From assembly GCA_040775095.1 (NCBI GenBank), contig JAXGTD010000023.1:1-39096 (forward strand): DNA of 39,096 bases, given 5' to 3'. A model generated the notes under the pieces. The model was not told the origin of the DNA. It saw only the letters and a program-made list of their open reading frames with translations, and did no database searches. The DNA is from JAXGTD01 sp040775095 (GTDB lineage: Bacteria > Pseudomonadota > Gammaproteobacteria > Chromatiales > Chromatiaceae). This document shows, piece by piece, positions 25,338 to 32,755 of the stretch (positions are counted from its first letter, which is position 1; the number at the start of each line of letters is the position of its first letter). Both the position numbers and the translations under genes were made by a program.

Positions 25338-26562
25338 CGATAGCCTCCGCCGGGTCGACCCGGAGCGCGGCCCGGATGGCGACCAGGCTGGCCAGCACGC
25401 AGATGATCACCACCACCACGAGGCCCCGCGCGGCGTCACCGGGCAGCAGCAGGACGTACTTGGGGAAGATCGGCGCCCACAGGGTGGCGACGGTCTTGCC
25501 CACCACGAAGCCGATCAACCCGAGCCCGACCGCCTGTTGCAGGATCATCCCGGCGATGGTGCGGTTGCGCGTGCCGATGAGCTTGAGGACCGCGATTTCG
25601 CGGATCTTGCCGAGGGTCAGCGTGTAGATGATAAAGGCGACGATGGCCGCGCTGACCACCGAGAGGATCACCAGGAACATGAAGATCTGGCGCGCCGCGG
25701 TGGCACTGAGCTTGGCCTGCAGGATCTCGTTCATCTCGGCGCGGGTGTACACCGTCAGATGCTTCCAACGGCGGATTTCGCCGGCCACTCGGTCCGGATC
25801 CGCGCCGGGCGCGAGCTGCACCAGGATGGCGTTGACCGCGGTGCTCTGGGTTTGGGACGCCAGGACCGCCTCGAGTAATCCGGGCTGGCCGGGCCGGTTG
25901 AGCGCCGGATTGGCTCCGGTGCGGCGCCGTTGCTGGATGATGGCGTCGTTATCCTTGAGAAACTGGGCCTCCTGCGCATCCTTGAGGGGGATGAAGATCA
26001 TCGGATCGCCGCTGGAGGAGACGGCGCGGCGCGTCAGACCCACCACCCGATAGAGGTGACGGCGGATACGCACCTGCTCGCCGAGGCGAAAGCCTGTCGT
26101 CAGATCGGCCACCGCCTCGTAGTGTCCGCGCGTGAGATGGCGTCCGGCGACCAGGAACTGTGGTTGCCCGGGCTCGCCAAAGCCACCTGGCACGACACCG
26201 ACCACCATGGCCCGGCGCTCGCGATCGTCCTGGGCTCCCGCGCTCGGCCCATCCGTGCCGGGGCGCACCTGCATGGTCAGATAGGTCACGCTCGCGGCGC
26301 GCGCTACCCCGGGTAGCGTCAGCAGCCCGCGATAGAGGTCGTCATACAGGCTGGAAGGTTCCGCGTAGGGGCCGAGGGTGTCCTGTTGCACGACCCACAG
26401 GTCCGCCCCGCTGTTGTCCAGCAACACGTCGGCGTCGTCCACCATGCCGCGGTAGATGCCGGCCATGGACAGGGTCACCCCGATCAGCAGCCCGAGCCCC
26501 ACGCCGGTGAACAGGAACTTGCCCCAGGCATGCAGGATGTCGCGCCCGGCGAGGCTGATCAC
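25330..26562 (-). CDS. FtsX-like ABC transporter permease, DevC type
   Basis: 410-aa inner-membrane protein. One N-terminal membrane helix (FLFTGVGLGLLIGVTLSMAGIY) is followed by a large periplasmic domain (about residues 40-275) and three C-terminal helices (IFMFLVILSVVSAAIVAFIIYTL-like, then two more), the MacB/FtsX layout. The short cytoplasmic loop GKIREIAVLKLIGTRNRTI is the typical coupling motif. Such permeases drive substrates through the adaptor and an outer membrane channel by mechanical movement rather than direct membrane passage. The ATG at 26562 overlaps the adaptor stop in an ATGA arrangement. Confidence 0.9.
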   Translation of the reverse strand: MISLAGRDILHAWGKFLFTGVGLGLLIGVTLSMAGIYRGMVDDADVLLDNSGADLWVVQQDTLGPYAEPSSLYDDLYRGLLTLPGVARAASVTYLTMQVRPGTDGPSAGAQDDRERRAMVVGVVPGGFGEPGQPQFLVAGRHLTRGHYEAVADLTTGFRLGEQVRIRRHLYRVVGLTRRAVSSSGDPMIFIPLKDAQEAQFLKDNDAIIQQRRRTGANPALNRPGQPGLLEAVLASQTQSTAVNAILVQLAPGADPDRVAGEIRRWKHLTVYTRAEMNEILQAKLSATAARQIFMFLVILSVVSAAIVAFIIYTLTLGKIREIAVLKLIGTRNRTIAGMILQQAVGLGLIGFVVGKTVATLWAPIFPKYVLLLPGDAARGLVVVVIICVLASLVAIRAALRVDPAEAIGG

Positions 26563-27752
26563 TGCGCCACCCCTGGGATCTGCTCCACGGCCTTGACCCG
26601 GTGTCCCGGGGTCAGCGGTGTGCGGCTGTGCAGCACGACCGGGTCGCCGACGACGAGCCCGGAGCGGATCTGCACCCAGCCGTCGAGGTCGCGTGCGCCC
26701 GTCTCCACCGCCACGAAGCGGGGTCCCGCGTCCCCCAGCACCCAGACGCCGAGCTGATCATCGCGGCGGTGCAGCGCCGCATTGGGCAGTGCCGGGGAGG
26801 CCGGCAGCGGCGCGAGGGCGACCGTCACCTCGGCCAGCTCGCCGAGGCGCGGCAACGGGTCGGGTAGGGTGGCGAATGCCACCTTGGCCAGCAGCTCCTC
26901 GGTCACCGCATCGGCGCGCGGCTCCACGCGCACCACCGTGCCGTCGACATCGCCCAGGGGCTGTGAACGCAGCGCGATGCGTGCGCCCAGGCCGGCTCGT
27001 AGCGCGCCGGCCCCGAGCTGATCGAAACGGGTGTCCACCCACAGGCTCGATGGGTCGATGACCTCGATCACCGATTGTCCCGCGACGACGGTGCTGCCGG
27101 GCTCGCCGTCGCGCGACACCACCAGGGCATCGACGGGCGCGACCAGACGCAGGTTTTCGCGCTGGCGCACCAGGGCCTCGCGCTCTGCCTTCACCCGGCC
27201 CAGGTCCTGCTCCGCCGATTCGAGATTGGCCTGGGCCAGGGCCAGGCCCGCGTCGGCCACCAGGGCCTCCTGTCGCTTGGCCTCGACCGTGTCTTCGCTG
27301 GCGGTCTTGGCCAGCAGCAACTTCTCGTAGCGGCGCACCTGGGCACTGCCAAAATCCCGCCGTGCCTGTGCATCGCCCACCTGGGCCCGGGCCGCCACCA
27401 CGCCGGACTCGGCCCGGCGCAGGGCCGCGTCCTGGGCTGCGACGCGTTCGTCGAGGTCGACCGGGTCCATCTCCCCGAGCAACTGGCCGGCCTTGACGCG
27501 CTCGCCCACCTGTACCTCCACCCGCCCGACCCGCCCGGCGACTGTCGGGCCGATCCGATAGGTGTAGCGCGCCTGGACCGTGCCGACGCCAAACAGCGCC
27601 GGGGTGATGGCGCGCTCCGTGACGCGGGTCAGGGTGACCGGAATCGGAGCCAGCGGGCCCGAGGTCAGGGCCAGCCACAGGAAGGCGCCGAGTACGGGGA
27701 GCAGCAGCGCGAACGGGATCAGGGCACGCCGGCTTGGTATGGATAGCTTCAT
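26559..27752 (-). CDS. HlyD/DevB-type periplasmic adaptor protein
   Basis: 397-aa membrane-fusion protein with an N-terminal signal anchor (ALIPFALLLPVLGAFLWLAL). Then come a lipoyl-type half (GVGTVQARYTYRIGPTVAGRVGRVEVQVGERVKAGQLLGE), a long helical hairpin (about residues 95-195, Ala/Glu/Gln/Arg-rich), the second lipoyl half (LRLVAPVDALVVSRDGEPGSTV) and beta-barrel and membrane-proximal domains. It links the permease to an outer membrane channel such as TolC, which is not encoded here. Substrate is unknown: DevBCA exports glycolipid, MacAB exports peptides and toxins. The start at 27752 matches the signal anchor; sequence further upstream is not protein-like. First gene of the operon. Confidence 0.9.
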   Translation of the reverse strand: MKLSIPSRRALIPFALLLPVLGAFLWLALTSGPLAPIPVTLTRVTERAITPALFGVGTVQARYTYRIGPTVAGRVGRVEVQVGERVKAGQLLGEMDPVDLDERVAAQDAALRRAESGVVAARAQVGDAQARRDFGSAQVRRYEKLLLAKTASEDTVEAKRQEALVADAGLALAQANLESAEQDLGRVKAEREALVRQRENLRLVAPVDALVVSRDGEPGSTVVAGQSVIEVIDPSSLWVDTRFDQLGAGALRAGLGARIALRSQPLGDVDGTVVRVEPRADAVTEELLAKVAFATLPDPLPRLGELAEVTVALAPLPASPALPNAALHRRDDQLGVWVLGDAGPRFVAVETGARDLDGWVQIRSGLVVGDPVVLHSRTPLTPGHRVKAVEQIPGVAQ

Positions 27753-27875
27753 GGAGGACGAACACCGCTTGAGAGGTTGAACAGGGTGCCGTCCGTGGGC
27801 CTTGGGCGAGCCCTGTCTCATCGCATGCCAGCTGGCTTGTCTTGAAACCCGCCTTCGTTGTCGCACCGGCCGTTA

Positions 27876-27890
27876 CATAGCCCGGCTATG
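27876..27890. promoter_or_regulatory. perfect inverted repeat, candidate operator
   Basis: CATAGCC-C-GGCTATG, seven-base arms around one base, about 125 bases before the adaptor start. Compact dyads like this are often operator sites; no regulator gene is adjacent, so it is only a candidate. Confidence 0.35.
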
Positions 27891-28043
27891 CTGCTGTCGG
27901 TGCTCCTTGAACGCGAACCTCAATCCGGCGCCATCGGGTACGAGATTCTCCGGCACTCGCCTTAACGCGGCAACGCGGGGCCGTCTTGCCATCCGCTGGC
28001 GGAAAGATCGATAGAGCTTGACGGACAGGCCGGTGACCGGGCC

Positions 28044-28057
28044 TTGACCGGGATCAA
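28044..28057. promoter_or_regulatory. candidate FNR/Anr/Dnr-type site
   Basis: TTGAC-CGGG-ATCAA matches the FNR-family consensus TTGAT-N4-ATCAA at nine of ten positions. It lies about 136 bases upstream of the nasT ATG and would allow oxygen- or nitric-oxide-responsive control, but a chance match is possible. Confidence 0.35.
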
Positions 28058-28192
28058 GAGGCATCGGCACGCTTGTCGCCAACCCCTGGCGGCGGGGCGT
28101 TGGCCCCGAAAGGCGGCCCCGTTCTTGCTTCGGCCCTATCGAGAACAACGACCCGATTCCGTGGTCTGTCCCCTGCCGGAGCCGTTCCGAAG

Positions 28193-28780
28193 ATGCCGAT
28201 GCGCGTGATGCTTGTGGACTCCCGCCTGGAGCGGCGCGAGGTGCTTGGCCCGGTGCTTGGGGCCGAGGGTTTCGATGTCGTCGCCTGTGTCGCCCCGGAC
28301 GCGGATCTGCTCGACGCGGTCATGCAGTTTGCGCCTGATGTGGTGTTGATCGACGTCGACTCGCCGAGCCGGGATACGCTGGAGAACCTACGCACCGTGC
28401 AGGCCCACCAGCCTCGGCCGATGGTCATGTTCACCCAGGACGATACCGGCGAGAGCATCCGGCAGGCGATCGAGGCGGGTGTCAGCGCCTATATCGTCGA
28501 CGGTCTCGAGGGGCGGCGGGTCAGGCCCATCGTCGATGCGGCCATGGCTCGCTTCAGACAGTTCCGGGCGCTGGAGCGGGAGCTGGAGCAGGCGCGCACG
28601 CGCCTCGAGGAACGCAAGCTGATCGAACGGGCCAAGGGCATCGTCATGCAACAGCAGGGACTGTCCGAGGCCGAGGCGTTCCAGGCGATGCGCACTCTGG
28701 CCATGCGAAAGAACAGGCGTCTGGCGGAGATCGCCGAGAGTGTGATCTCGGCCGCCGAGTTGTTGCGACCGCGCGCCTGA
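28193..28780 (+). CDS. nasT: ANTAR-domain antiterminator NasT
   Basis: 195-aa cytoplasmic RNA-binding regulator. Residues 1-120 form a receiver-like domain (LVDSRLERREVL, D54 in VLIDVDSPSRD); the full acidic pocket is incomplete (one Asp at position 9, no second acidic neighbour), as expected for a pseudo-receiver controlled by protein binding. A helical linker follows, then the ANTAR domain (about 135-190) with the hallmark ERAKGIVMQQQGLSEAEAFQAM sequence region and closing RRLAEIAESVI helix. In Azotobacter, Pseudomonas and Paracoccus NasT stops premature termination in the leader of nitrate assimilation operons and is held inactive by NasS when nitrate is absent. The neighbouring leader contains matching RNA structures. 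Start at 28193, with ATG 28199 as an alternative. Confidence 0.92.
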   Translation: MPMRVMLVDSRLERREVLGPVLGAEGFDVVACVAPDADLLDAVMQFAPDVVLIDVDSPSRDTLENLRTVQAHQPRPMVMFTQDDTGESIRQAIEAGVSAYIVDGLEGRRVRPIVDAAMARFRQFRALERELEQARTRLEERKLIERAKGIVMQQQGLSEAEAFQAMRTLAMRKNRRLAEIAESVISAAELLRPRA

Positions 28781-28835
28781 GACGGTCGAATTTTGGGTCG
28801 GAGACCGGATGCTGTTGGTGCAATCGGGCGGCGCG

Positions 28836-28854
28836 ACGCACCGGATCCGTGCGT
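28836..28854. promoter_or_regulatory. candidate NtrC binding site
   Basis: ACGCAC, seven bases, GTGCGT: a perfect six-base dyad containing the GCAC-N7-GTGC core of NtrC sites. It is centred about 170 bases upstream of the start predicted from the sigma-54-like promoter, within the range of an enhancer. Confidence 0.5.
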
Positions 28855-28881
28855 GGGAGCGCTCGGCCGGGCATGGGCCCA

Positions 28882-28901
28882 GGCCGGGCCAGAGCCCGGC
28901 C
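28882..28901 (+). terminator. hairpin after nasT
   Basis: GGCCGGGC and GCCCGGCC form an eight-base perfect stem around CAGA, about 100 bases past the nasT stop and before the sigma-54-like promoter. No T-run. It may separate nasT transcription from the nrt operon. Confidence 0.35.
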
Positions 28902-28986
28902 CTGCGGGAGCTGGATCTCTGCATGTCATTGTCATGGAAAGGTTTTATTGGCAGGGATGTGGACCTGGGAGGGCCGCGCAGGAATG

Positions 28987-29003
28987 TTGGCATTCATCCT
29001 GCT
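28987..29003 (+). promoter_or_regulatory. candidate sigma-54 promoter of the nitrate assimilation operon
   Basis: TTGGCATTCATCCTGCT has the GG of the -24 box and the GC of the -12 box exactly twelve bases apart and matches most of the YTGGCACG-N4-TTGCW consensus. Predicted start near 29014, giving a leader of about 258 bases before nrtA. With the NtrC-like site upstream it implies nitrogen-limitation control. Confidence 0.6.
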
Positions 29004-29020
29004 TATCAGTCTGGAAACCG

Positions 29021-29054
29021 CCGGCCCACCGAGGGGCCGGTCCAATGGCGGACC
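29021..29054 (+). promoter_or_regulatory. first pair of AxxGxx hexaloop hairpins in the nrtA leader
   Basis: Hairpin one: 29021-29027 pairs with 29034-29040, seven perfect pairs, loop ACCGAG. Hairpin two: 29039-29043 pairs with 29050-29054, five perfect pairs, loop AATGGC. Both loops have six bases with A at position 1 and G at position 4, the rule for ANTAR-protein targets. The two stems share bases 29039-29040, so one must open slightly for both to form. They would lie just after the predicted transcription start. Confidence 0.5.
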
Positions 29055-29153
29055 ACGCGGTGCTGAGCCTGTTGAAGAGCGAACGCAAAACCCTGAGCGG
29101 GCCGCGGTCGATCCCGCTTCGAACGGGCAGCAGGCTTCAGACAATCTGATTTC

Positions 29154-29193
29154 GGCACGGTCATGGCGGCCGTGCCACCGGACAAAGGGGTCC
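29154..29193 (+). promoter_or_regulatory. ANTAR (NasT) target: tandem hexaloop hairpins overlapping the terminator
   Basis: P1: 29154-29160 pairs with 29170-29176, T29161 bulges, C29162 pairs with G29169, leaving the six-base loop ATGGCG. P2, after a three-base linker: GGAC (29180-29183) pairs with GTCC (29190-29193) around AAAGGG. Both loops carry A1 and G4. P2 uses the four bases at the foot of the terminator stem that follows, so P2 and the full terminator compete. NasT bound to P1-P2 would therefore allow read-through into nrtA. Confidence 0.7.
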
Positions 29194-29235
29194 ATCTGGC
29201 AGCGCAAGCGCGTGTGCCGGGTGGACTTTTTTTTT
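29190..29235 (+). terminator. strong intrinsic terminator in the nrtA leader
   Basis: Bases 29190-29201 pair with 29215-29226: twelve pairs, two of them G-T. An inner CGC/GCG stem with an AAGC loop follows. Nine T residues come directly after (29227-29235). It is the only hairpin in the window with a long T-run, and it stands 36 bases before the nrtA start rather than at an operon end, which marks it as a regulated attenuator. Confidence 0.85.
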
Positions 29236-29271
29236 GCCTCACCGATTTCCCTTTTGCAACCGAGGTCCACG

Positions 29272-30672
29272 ATGAACCAACCCCTTTTCGCAACCCTCCG
29301 ACGCCGCTTCCTGCCACGCGCCTGTGCCGTACTCGCCGCGGTCGGACTTGGCCTGGTGTCGCTTTCGGGCGCTGCCGAGACCCTTGGCCAGCCGGAGAAG
29401 GAAGACCTGAAGTTCGGATTCATCAAGCTCACCGACATGGCCCCGCTCGCGATCGCCTACGAGAAGGGCTACTTCGAGGATGAAGGTCTCTACGTCACGC
29501 TGGAGGCCCAGGCCAACTGGAAGGTGTTGCTCGACCGTGTCATCGATGGTCAGCTCGATGGCGCGCACATGCTCGCCGGTCAGCCGCTGGCGGCCACCAT
29601 TGGCTTCGGGACCGAGGCGCACATCGTCACCCCGCTGAGCATGGACCTCAACGGTAATGGCATCACGGTCTCCAACGCGGTCTGGGAACAGATGAAGGCC
29701 CATGTCGCCAAGCAGGCCGACGGCCAACCCGAGCACCCGATCAGCGCCGGCGCGCTCAAGCCCGTGGTCGACGCCTACAAGGCCGAGGGTAAGCCCTTCA
29801 AGATGGGCATGGTGTTCCCGGTCTCGACACACAACTACGAGTTGCGTTACTGGCTTGCCGCCGGTGGCCTGAACCCTGGCTACTACGCCCCGCAGAAGGG
29901 CGACGTCTCCGGCGAGATCGGCGCCGACGTGCTGCTCTCGGTGACGCCGCCGCCGCAGATGCCAAGCACCATGGAGGCCGGCACCATTGAAGGCTACTGC
30001 GTCGGCGAGCCCTGGAACCAGCAGGCGGTGTTCAAGGGCATCGGCGTGCCCGTGATCACCGACTATGAGATCTGGCCGAACAACCCGGAGAAGGTGTTCG
30101 GTATGACCGCGGCCTTTGTCGCGGAGAACCCCAACACGACCATCCGTGTCGTCAAGGCCATGCTGCGTGCGGCCAAGTGGCTGGACGAGAACGGTAACGC
30201 CAATCGTCCGGAGGCCGTCGAGATCCTCTCGCGCTCCAACTACGTCGGCGCCGACGCCGACGTCATCGCCAACTCGATGACCGGTACCTTCGAGTACGAG
30301 AAGGGCGACAAGCGCGAGGTGCCGGACTTCAACGTCTTCTTCCGCTACAACGCGACCTACCCGTATTACTCCGACGCGATCTGGTACCTGACCCAGATGC
30401 GCCGCTGGGGCCAGATCCCCGAGGCCAAGTCCGACGCCTGGTACATGGAGACGGCCAAAAAGGTCTATCGCCCGGACATCTACCGCAAGGCGGCAGAGGC
30501 CCTGATCGCCGACGGTGAGATGGCGCCTTCGGACTTCCCCGATTTCGCCACCGAGACCGGCTTCAAGCCAAAGCAGGCCGGGTTCATCGACGGCGTCGAC
30601 TACGACGGGTCCAAGCCCAACGCCTATCTGGAGCAGTTTCCGATCGGCCTGAAGGGCGAGCAGACGCCTTGA
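29272..30672 (+). CDS. nrtA: nitrate ABC transporter substrate-binding protein NrtA
   Basis: 466-aa periplasmic nitrate-binding protein of the NrtA/CmpA family. The signal has a twin-arginine look, RRRFLPRA, then a hydrophobic core AVLAAVGLGLVSLSGA; no lipobox cysteine is present, so it is likely soluble in the periplasm. Family blocks include FGFIKLTDMAPLAIAYEKGYFEDEG-like start, DGAHMLAGQP, MDLNGNGITVS, FPVSTHNYELRYWL, GYCVGEPWN and NNPEKVFGMTAAF. Start at 29272 after a GAGGT site six bases upstream; the frame remains open far upstream through the leader but that is chance. First gene of the operon, just after the attenuator. Confidence 0.93.
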   Translation: MNQPLFATLRRRFLPRACAVLAAVGLGLVSLSGAAETLGQPEKEDLKFGFIKLTDMAPLAIAYEKGYFEDEGLYVTLEAQANWKVLLDRVIDGQLDGAHMLAGQPLAATIGFGTEAHIVTPLSMDLNGNGITVSNAVWEQMKAHVAKQADGQPEHPISAGALKPVVDAYKAEGKPFKMGMVFPVSTHNYELRYWLAAGGLNPGYYAPQKGDVSGEIGADVLLSVTPPPQMPSTMEAGTIEGYCVGEPWNQQAVFKGIGVPVITDYEIWPNNPEKVFGMTAAFVAENPNTTIRVVKAMLRAAKWLDENGNANRPEAVEILSRSNYVGADADVIANSMTGTFEYEKGDKREVPDFNVFFRYNATYPYYSDAIWYLTQMRRWGQIPEAKSDAWYMETAKKVYRPDIYRKAAEALIADGEMAPSDFPDFATETGFKPKQAGFIDGVDYDGSKPNAYLEQFPIGLKGEQTP

Positions 30673-30712
30673 GCTGGAAAAGCCGGATCTCTTACTTATT
30701 GAGGCCAATGCG

Positions 30713-31744
30713 ATGTCCCGAACAATTCTAACCGCCAAGACCTTCCACCTGCCCTGGCTGGAACGCGTGCTGGACTGGCTCGCCGGCGACGGGCTCGAGG
30801 GCGCCGTCGGGGGACTGACCAATGCGGTGTTGCTGCCGCTCATCGGGGTGGGTGTGTTCCTGCTGATCTGGGGGGTGTCCGCCTCCCACATCGAGACCTC
30901 TCTGGGGCAGTTGCCTGGCCCGGCGCAGGTATGGGAGCAGGGGCTCGGGCTGCTGCACGAGCACGGCGCGGAGCGGGCCCGTGAGGCGGCCTTTTACGAA
31001 CGCATGGAGCAGCGCATCGAGAAGGCCGTTGCCGCGGGCCAACCCGAGGAGCGGATCGCGCGGCTGCGCGCCCGCGGCTATACCGGCTCGCCCACCTTTG
31101 TTGACCAGATCTGGACCAGCCTGATCACGGTGGCGACCGGGTTCATCCTGGCGTCGCTCATCGCGGTGCCGATCGGCATCGTCTGCGGCATGAGCGCGGG
31201 CTTCTATGCCGGCATGAACCCGCTCATCCAGGTGTTCAAGCCGGTGTCGCCGCTCGCCTGGCTGCCGCTGGTGACCATCATCGTCAGCGCGGTCTACGTC
31301 AGCGACGACCCCGTCGTGTCCAAGTCGTTCCTGATCTCGGCCATCACCGTGACCCTGTGCTGTCTGTGGCCGACCATCATCAACACCACGGTGGGCGTGG
31401 CCACGGTCGACAACGACCTGATGAACGTCAGCCGCGTGCTGCGCCTGTCCTGGTTCAAGCAGACCGTCAAGATCATCCTCCCCTCGGCGATGCCGATGAT
31501 CTTCACCGGCTTGCGGCTGAGCCTTGGCATCGGCTGGATGGTCCTGATCGCCGCGGAGATGCTGGCGCAGAACCCGGGCCTGGGCAAGTTCGTCTGGGAC
31601 GAGTTCCAGAATGGCAGCTCCGACTCGCTGGCGCGGATCATGGTGGCGGTGTTCGTCATCGGCTTCCTCGGCTTTCTGCTCGACCGCGGGATGCTGATGC
31701 TGCAGCGCCGGTTCTCGTGGGACAAGGGCGCGGTGTTGCGCTAA
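30713..31744 (+). CDS. nrtB: nitrate ABC transporter permease NrtB
   Basis: 343-aa inner-membrane permease of the NrtB/SsuC/TauC type. A first helix (AVLLPLIGVGVFLLIWGV) is followed by an unusually polar, charged region (about residues 66-125, with repeated Glu/Arg) predicted to be outside the membrane. The five-helix core comes next, starting TSLITVATGFILASLIAVP. The cytoplasmic coupling loop sits in VLRLSWFKQTVKIILPSAMPMIFTGLR. It forms the channel for nitrate and pairs with the NrtD ATPase. It follows nrtA after 40 bases. Confidence 0.92.
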   Translation: MSRTILTAKTFHLPWLERVLDWLAGDGLEGAVGGLTNAVLLPLIGVGVFLLIWGVSASHIETSLGQLPGPAQVWEQGLGLLHEHGAERAREAAFYERMEQRIEKAVAAGQPEERIARLRARGYTGSPTFVDQIWTSLITVATGFILASLIAVPIGIVCGMSAGFYAGMNPLIQVFKPVSPLAWLPLVTIIVSAVYVSDDPVVSKSFLISAITVTLCCLWPTIINTTVGVATVDNDLMNVSRVLRLSWFKQTVKIILPSAMPMIFTGLRLSLGIGWMVLIAAEMLAQNPGLGKFVWDEFQNGSSDSLARIMVAVFVIGFLGFLLDRGMLMLQRRFSWDKGAVLR

Positions 31745-31758
31745 GGCCGGCCCGCCGT

Positions 31759-31781
31759 GCCCGGGCGCCGGCCGCCCGGGC
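31759..31781 (+). other. intercistronic hairpin between nrtB and nrtD
   Basis: GCCCGGGCG and CGCCCGGGC form a nine-base perfect stem around CCGGC in the 72-base gap. Without a T-run it is more likely to protect or segment the mRNA than to terminate it. Confidence 0.45.
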
Positions 31782-31816
31782 GCTACCTGCAGACTGATTC
31801 AACAGGATTTTTCGTC

Positions 31817-32677
31817 ATGTCCGTTTATCTCAATATCGACCGCATCGGCATCACCTTCGAGACCGCCAAGGGCCCGCTGGAGGTCCTGAACGACGTCAAG
31901 CTCGAGATCGCCGAGGGCGAGCTCGTCTCACTCATCGGGCACTCCGGGTGCGGCAAGTCCACGGTGCTGAACATCGTCGCGGGGCTGCTCGAGGCAACCA
32001 GCGGGGGCGTGCTGCTCGAGGACCGCGAGGTGACGAAGCCCGGCCCGGATCGGGCCGTGGTGTTCCAGCAGCATTCCCTGCTGCCCTGGCTGAGCGTCTA
32101 CGAAAACGTGCGCCTGGCCGTGGATCAGGTGTTCGGCAAGACCAAGACCCGCCGCGAGCGTCACGACTGGACCCTGCACAACCTGGAACTGGTGCACATG
32201 GGCCATGCGCTGGACCGGCGCCCGGGTGAGATCTCCGGTGGCATGAAGCAGCGCGTCGGCATCGCCCGCGCGTTGGCCATGGAGCCCAAGGTCTTGCTGA
32301 TGGACGAGCCGTTCGGCGCGCTCGACTCCCTGACCCGCACCCATATGCAGGACTCCTTGATGGAGATCCAGGGGCGGCTCAACAACACCGTGATCATGAT
32401 CACCCACGATGTCGACGAGGCCGTGCTCCTTTCCGACCGCATCGTGATGATGACCAACGGCCCGTCGGCGACCATCGGGCGCATCCTCGAGGTCGACCTG
32501 CTGCGCCCGCGCGACCGCCTTGCCCTGGCCGAGAACCCCGCCTTCAACCATTACCGCGCGGAGGTCGTCAAGTTTCTGCACGAGCGGCACCTCGAGCCGG
32601 CACGCGCCGCGGCGCCCCGCCCCGCCCCGAAGGTGGTTGACGAGGAGCCACCGCTTCGGCTGGCCGCCAACGGGTAG
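31817..32677 (+). CDS. nrtD: nitrate ABC transporter ATP-binding protein NrtD
   Basis: 286-aa ATPase with Walker A GHSGCGKST (about residues 41-49), Q-loop in VVFQQHSLLPWLS, signature SGGMKQRVGIARAL, Walker B VLLMDEPFGALD and switch His in MITHDVDEA. The sequence is of the NrtD/SsuB/TauB branch; the MTNGPSATIGRIL segment after the H-loop is typical of nitrate transporters. It has no fused NrtA-like C-terminal domain, unlike cyanobacterial NrtC; instead a free NrtA-like protein is encoded next. The ATG at 31817 follows AGGA; the upstream in-frame part belongs to the hairpin region. Confidence 0.92.
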   Translation: MSVYLNIDRIGITFETAKGPLEVLNDVKLEIAEGELVSLIGHSGCGKSTVLNIVAGLLEATSGGVLLEDREVTKPGPDRAVVFQQHSLLPWLSVYENVRLAVDQVFGKTKTRRERHDWTLHNLELVHMGHALDRRPGEISGGMKQRVGIARALAMEPKVLLMDEPFGALDSLTRTHMQDSLMEIQGRLNNTVIMITHDVDEAVLLSDRIVMMTNGPSATIGRILEVDLLRPRDRLALAENPAFNHYRAEVVKFLHERHLEPARAAAPRPAPKVVDEEPPLRLAANG

Positions 32678-32755
32678 GGTCTCGCACGGCATGTATCGCG
32701 TCACCGGTCGCGCCAATCAGGCCGGCCGGTCTCCCCAGGAACAGGACATCGATCC

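Larger units (their letters stand above)
27753..28192. other. divergent regulatory region between the export operon and nasT
   Basis: 440 bases without a convincing gene. It contains a perfect inverted repeat (27876-27890) on the export-operon side and an FNR-like site (28044-28057) on the nasT side, listed separately. A 91-codon minus-strand frame at 27873-28148 is Arg-rich and unlike any family I know. Confidence 0.5.

Noticed and set aside
27873..28148. 91-codon minus-strand frame upstream of nasT, considered as a transposase remnant
   Set aside because: Contains no recognisable transposase motif, no terminal repeats nearby, and overlaps the inverted repeat and regulatory region. Not enough support.
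28849..29271. Upstream extension of nrtA giving a 607-aa product
   Set aside because: It would translate through the sigma-54-like promoter, hairpins and terminator, and would bury the twin-arginine-like signal peptide. The frame is open only by chance; ATG 29272 has a proper ribosome site.
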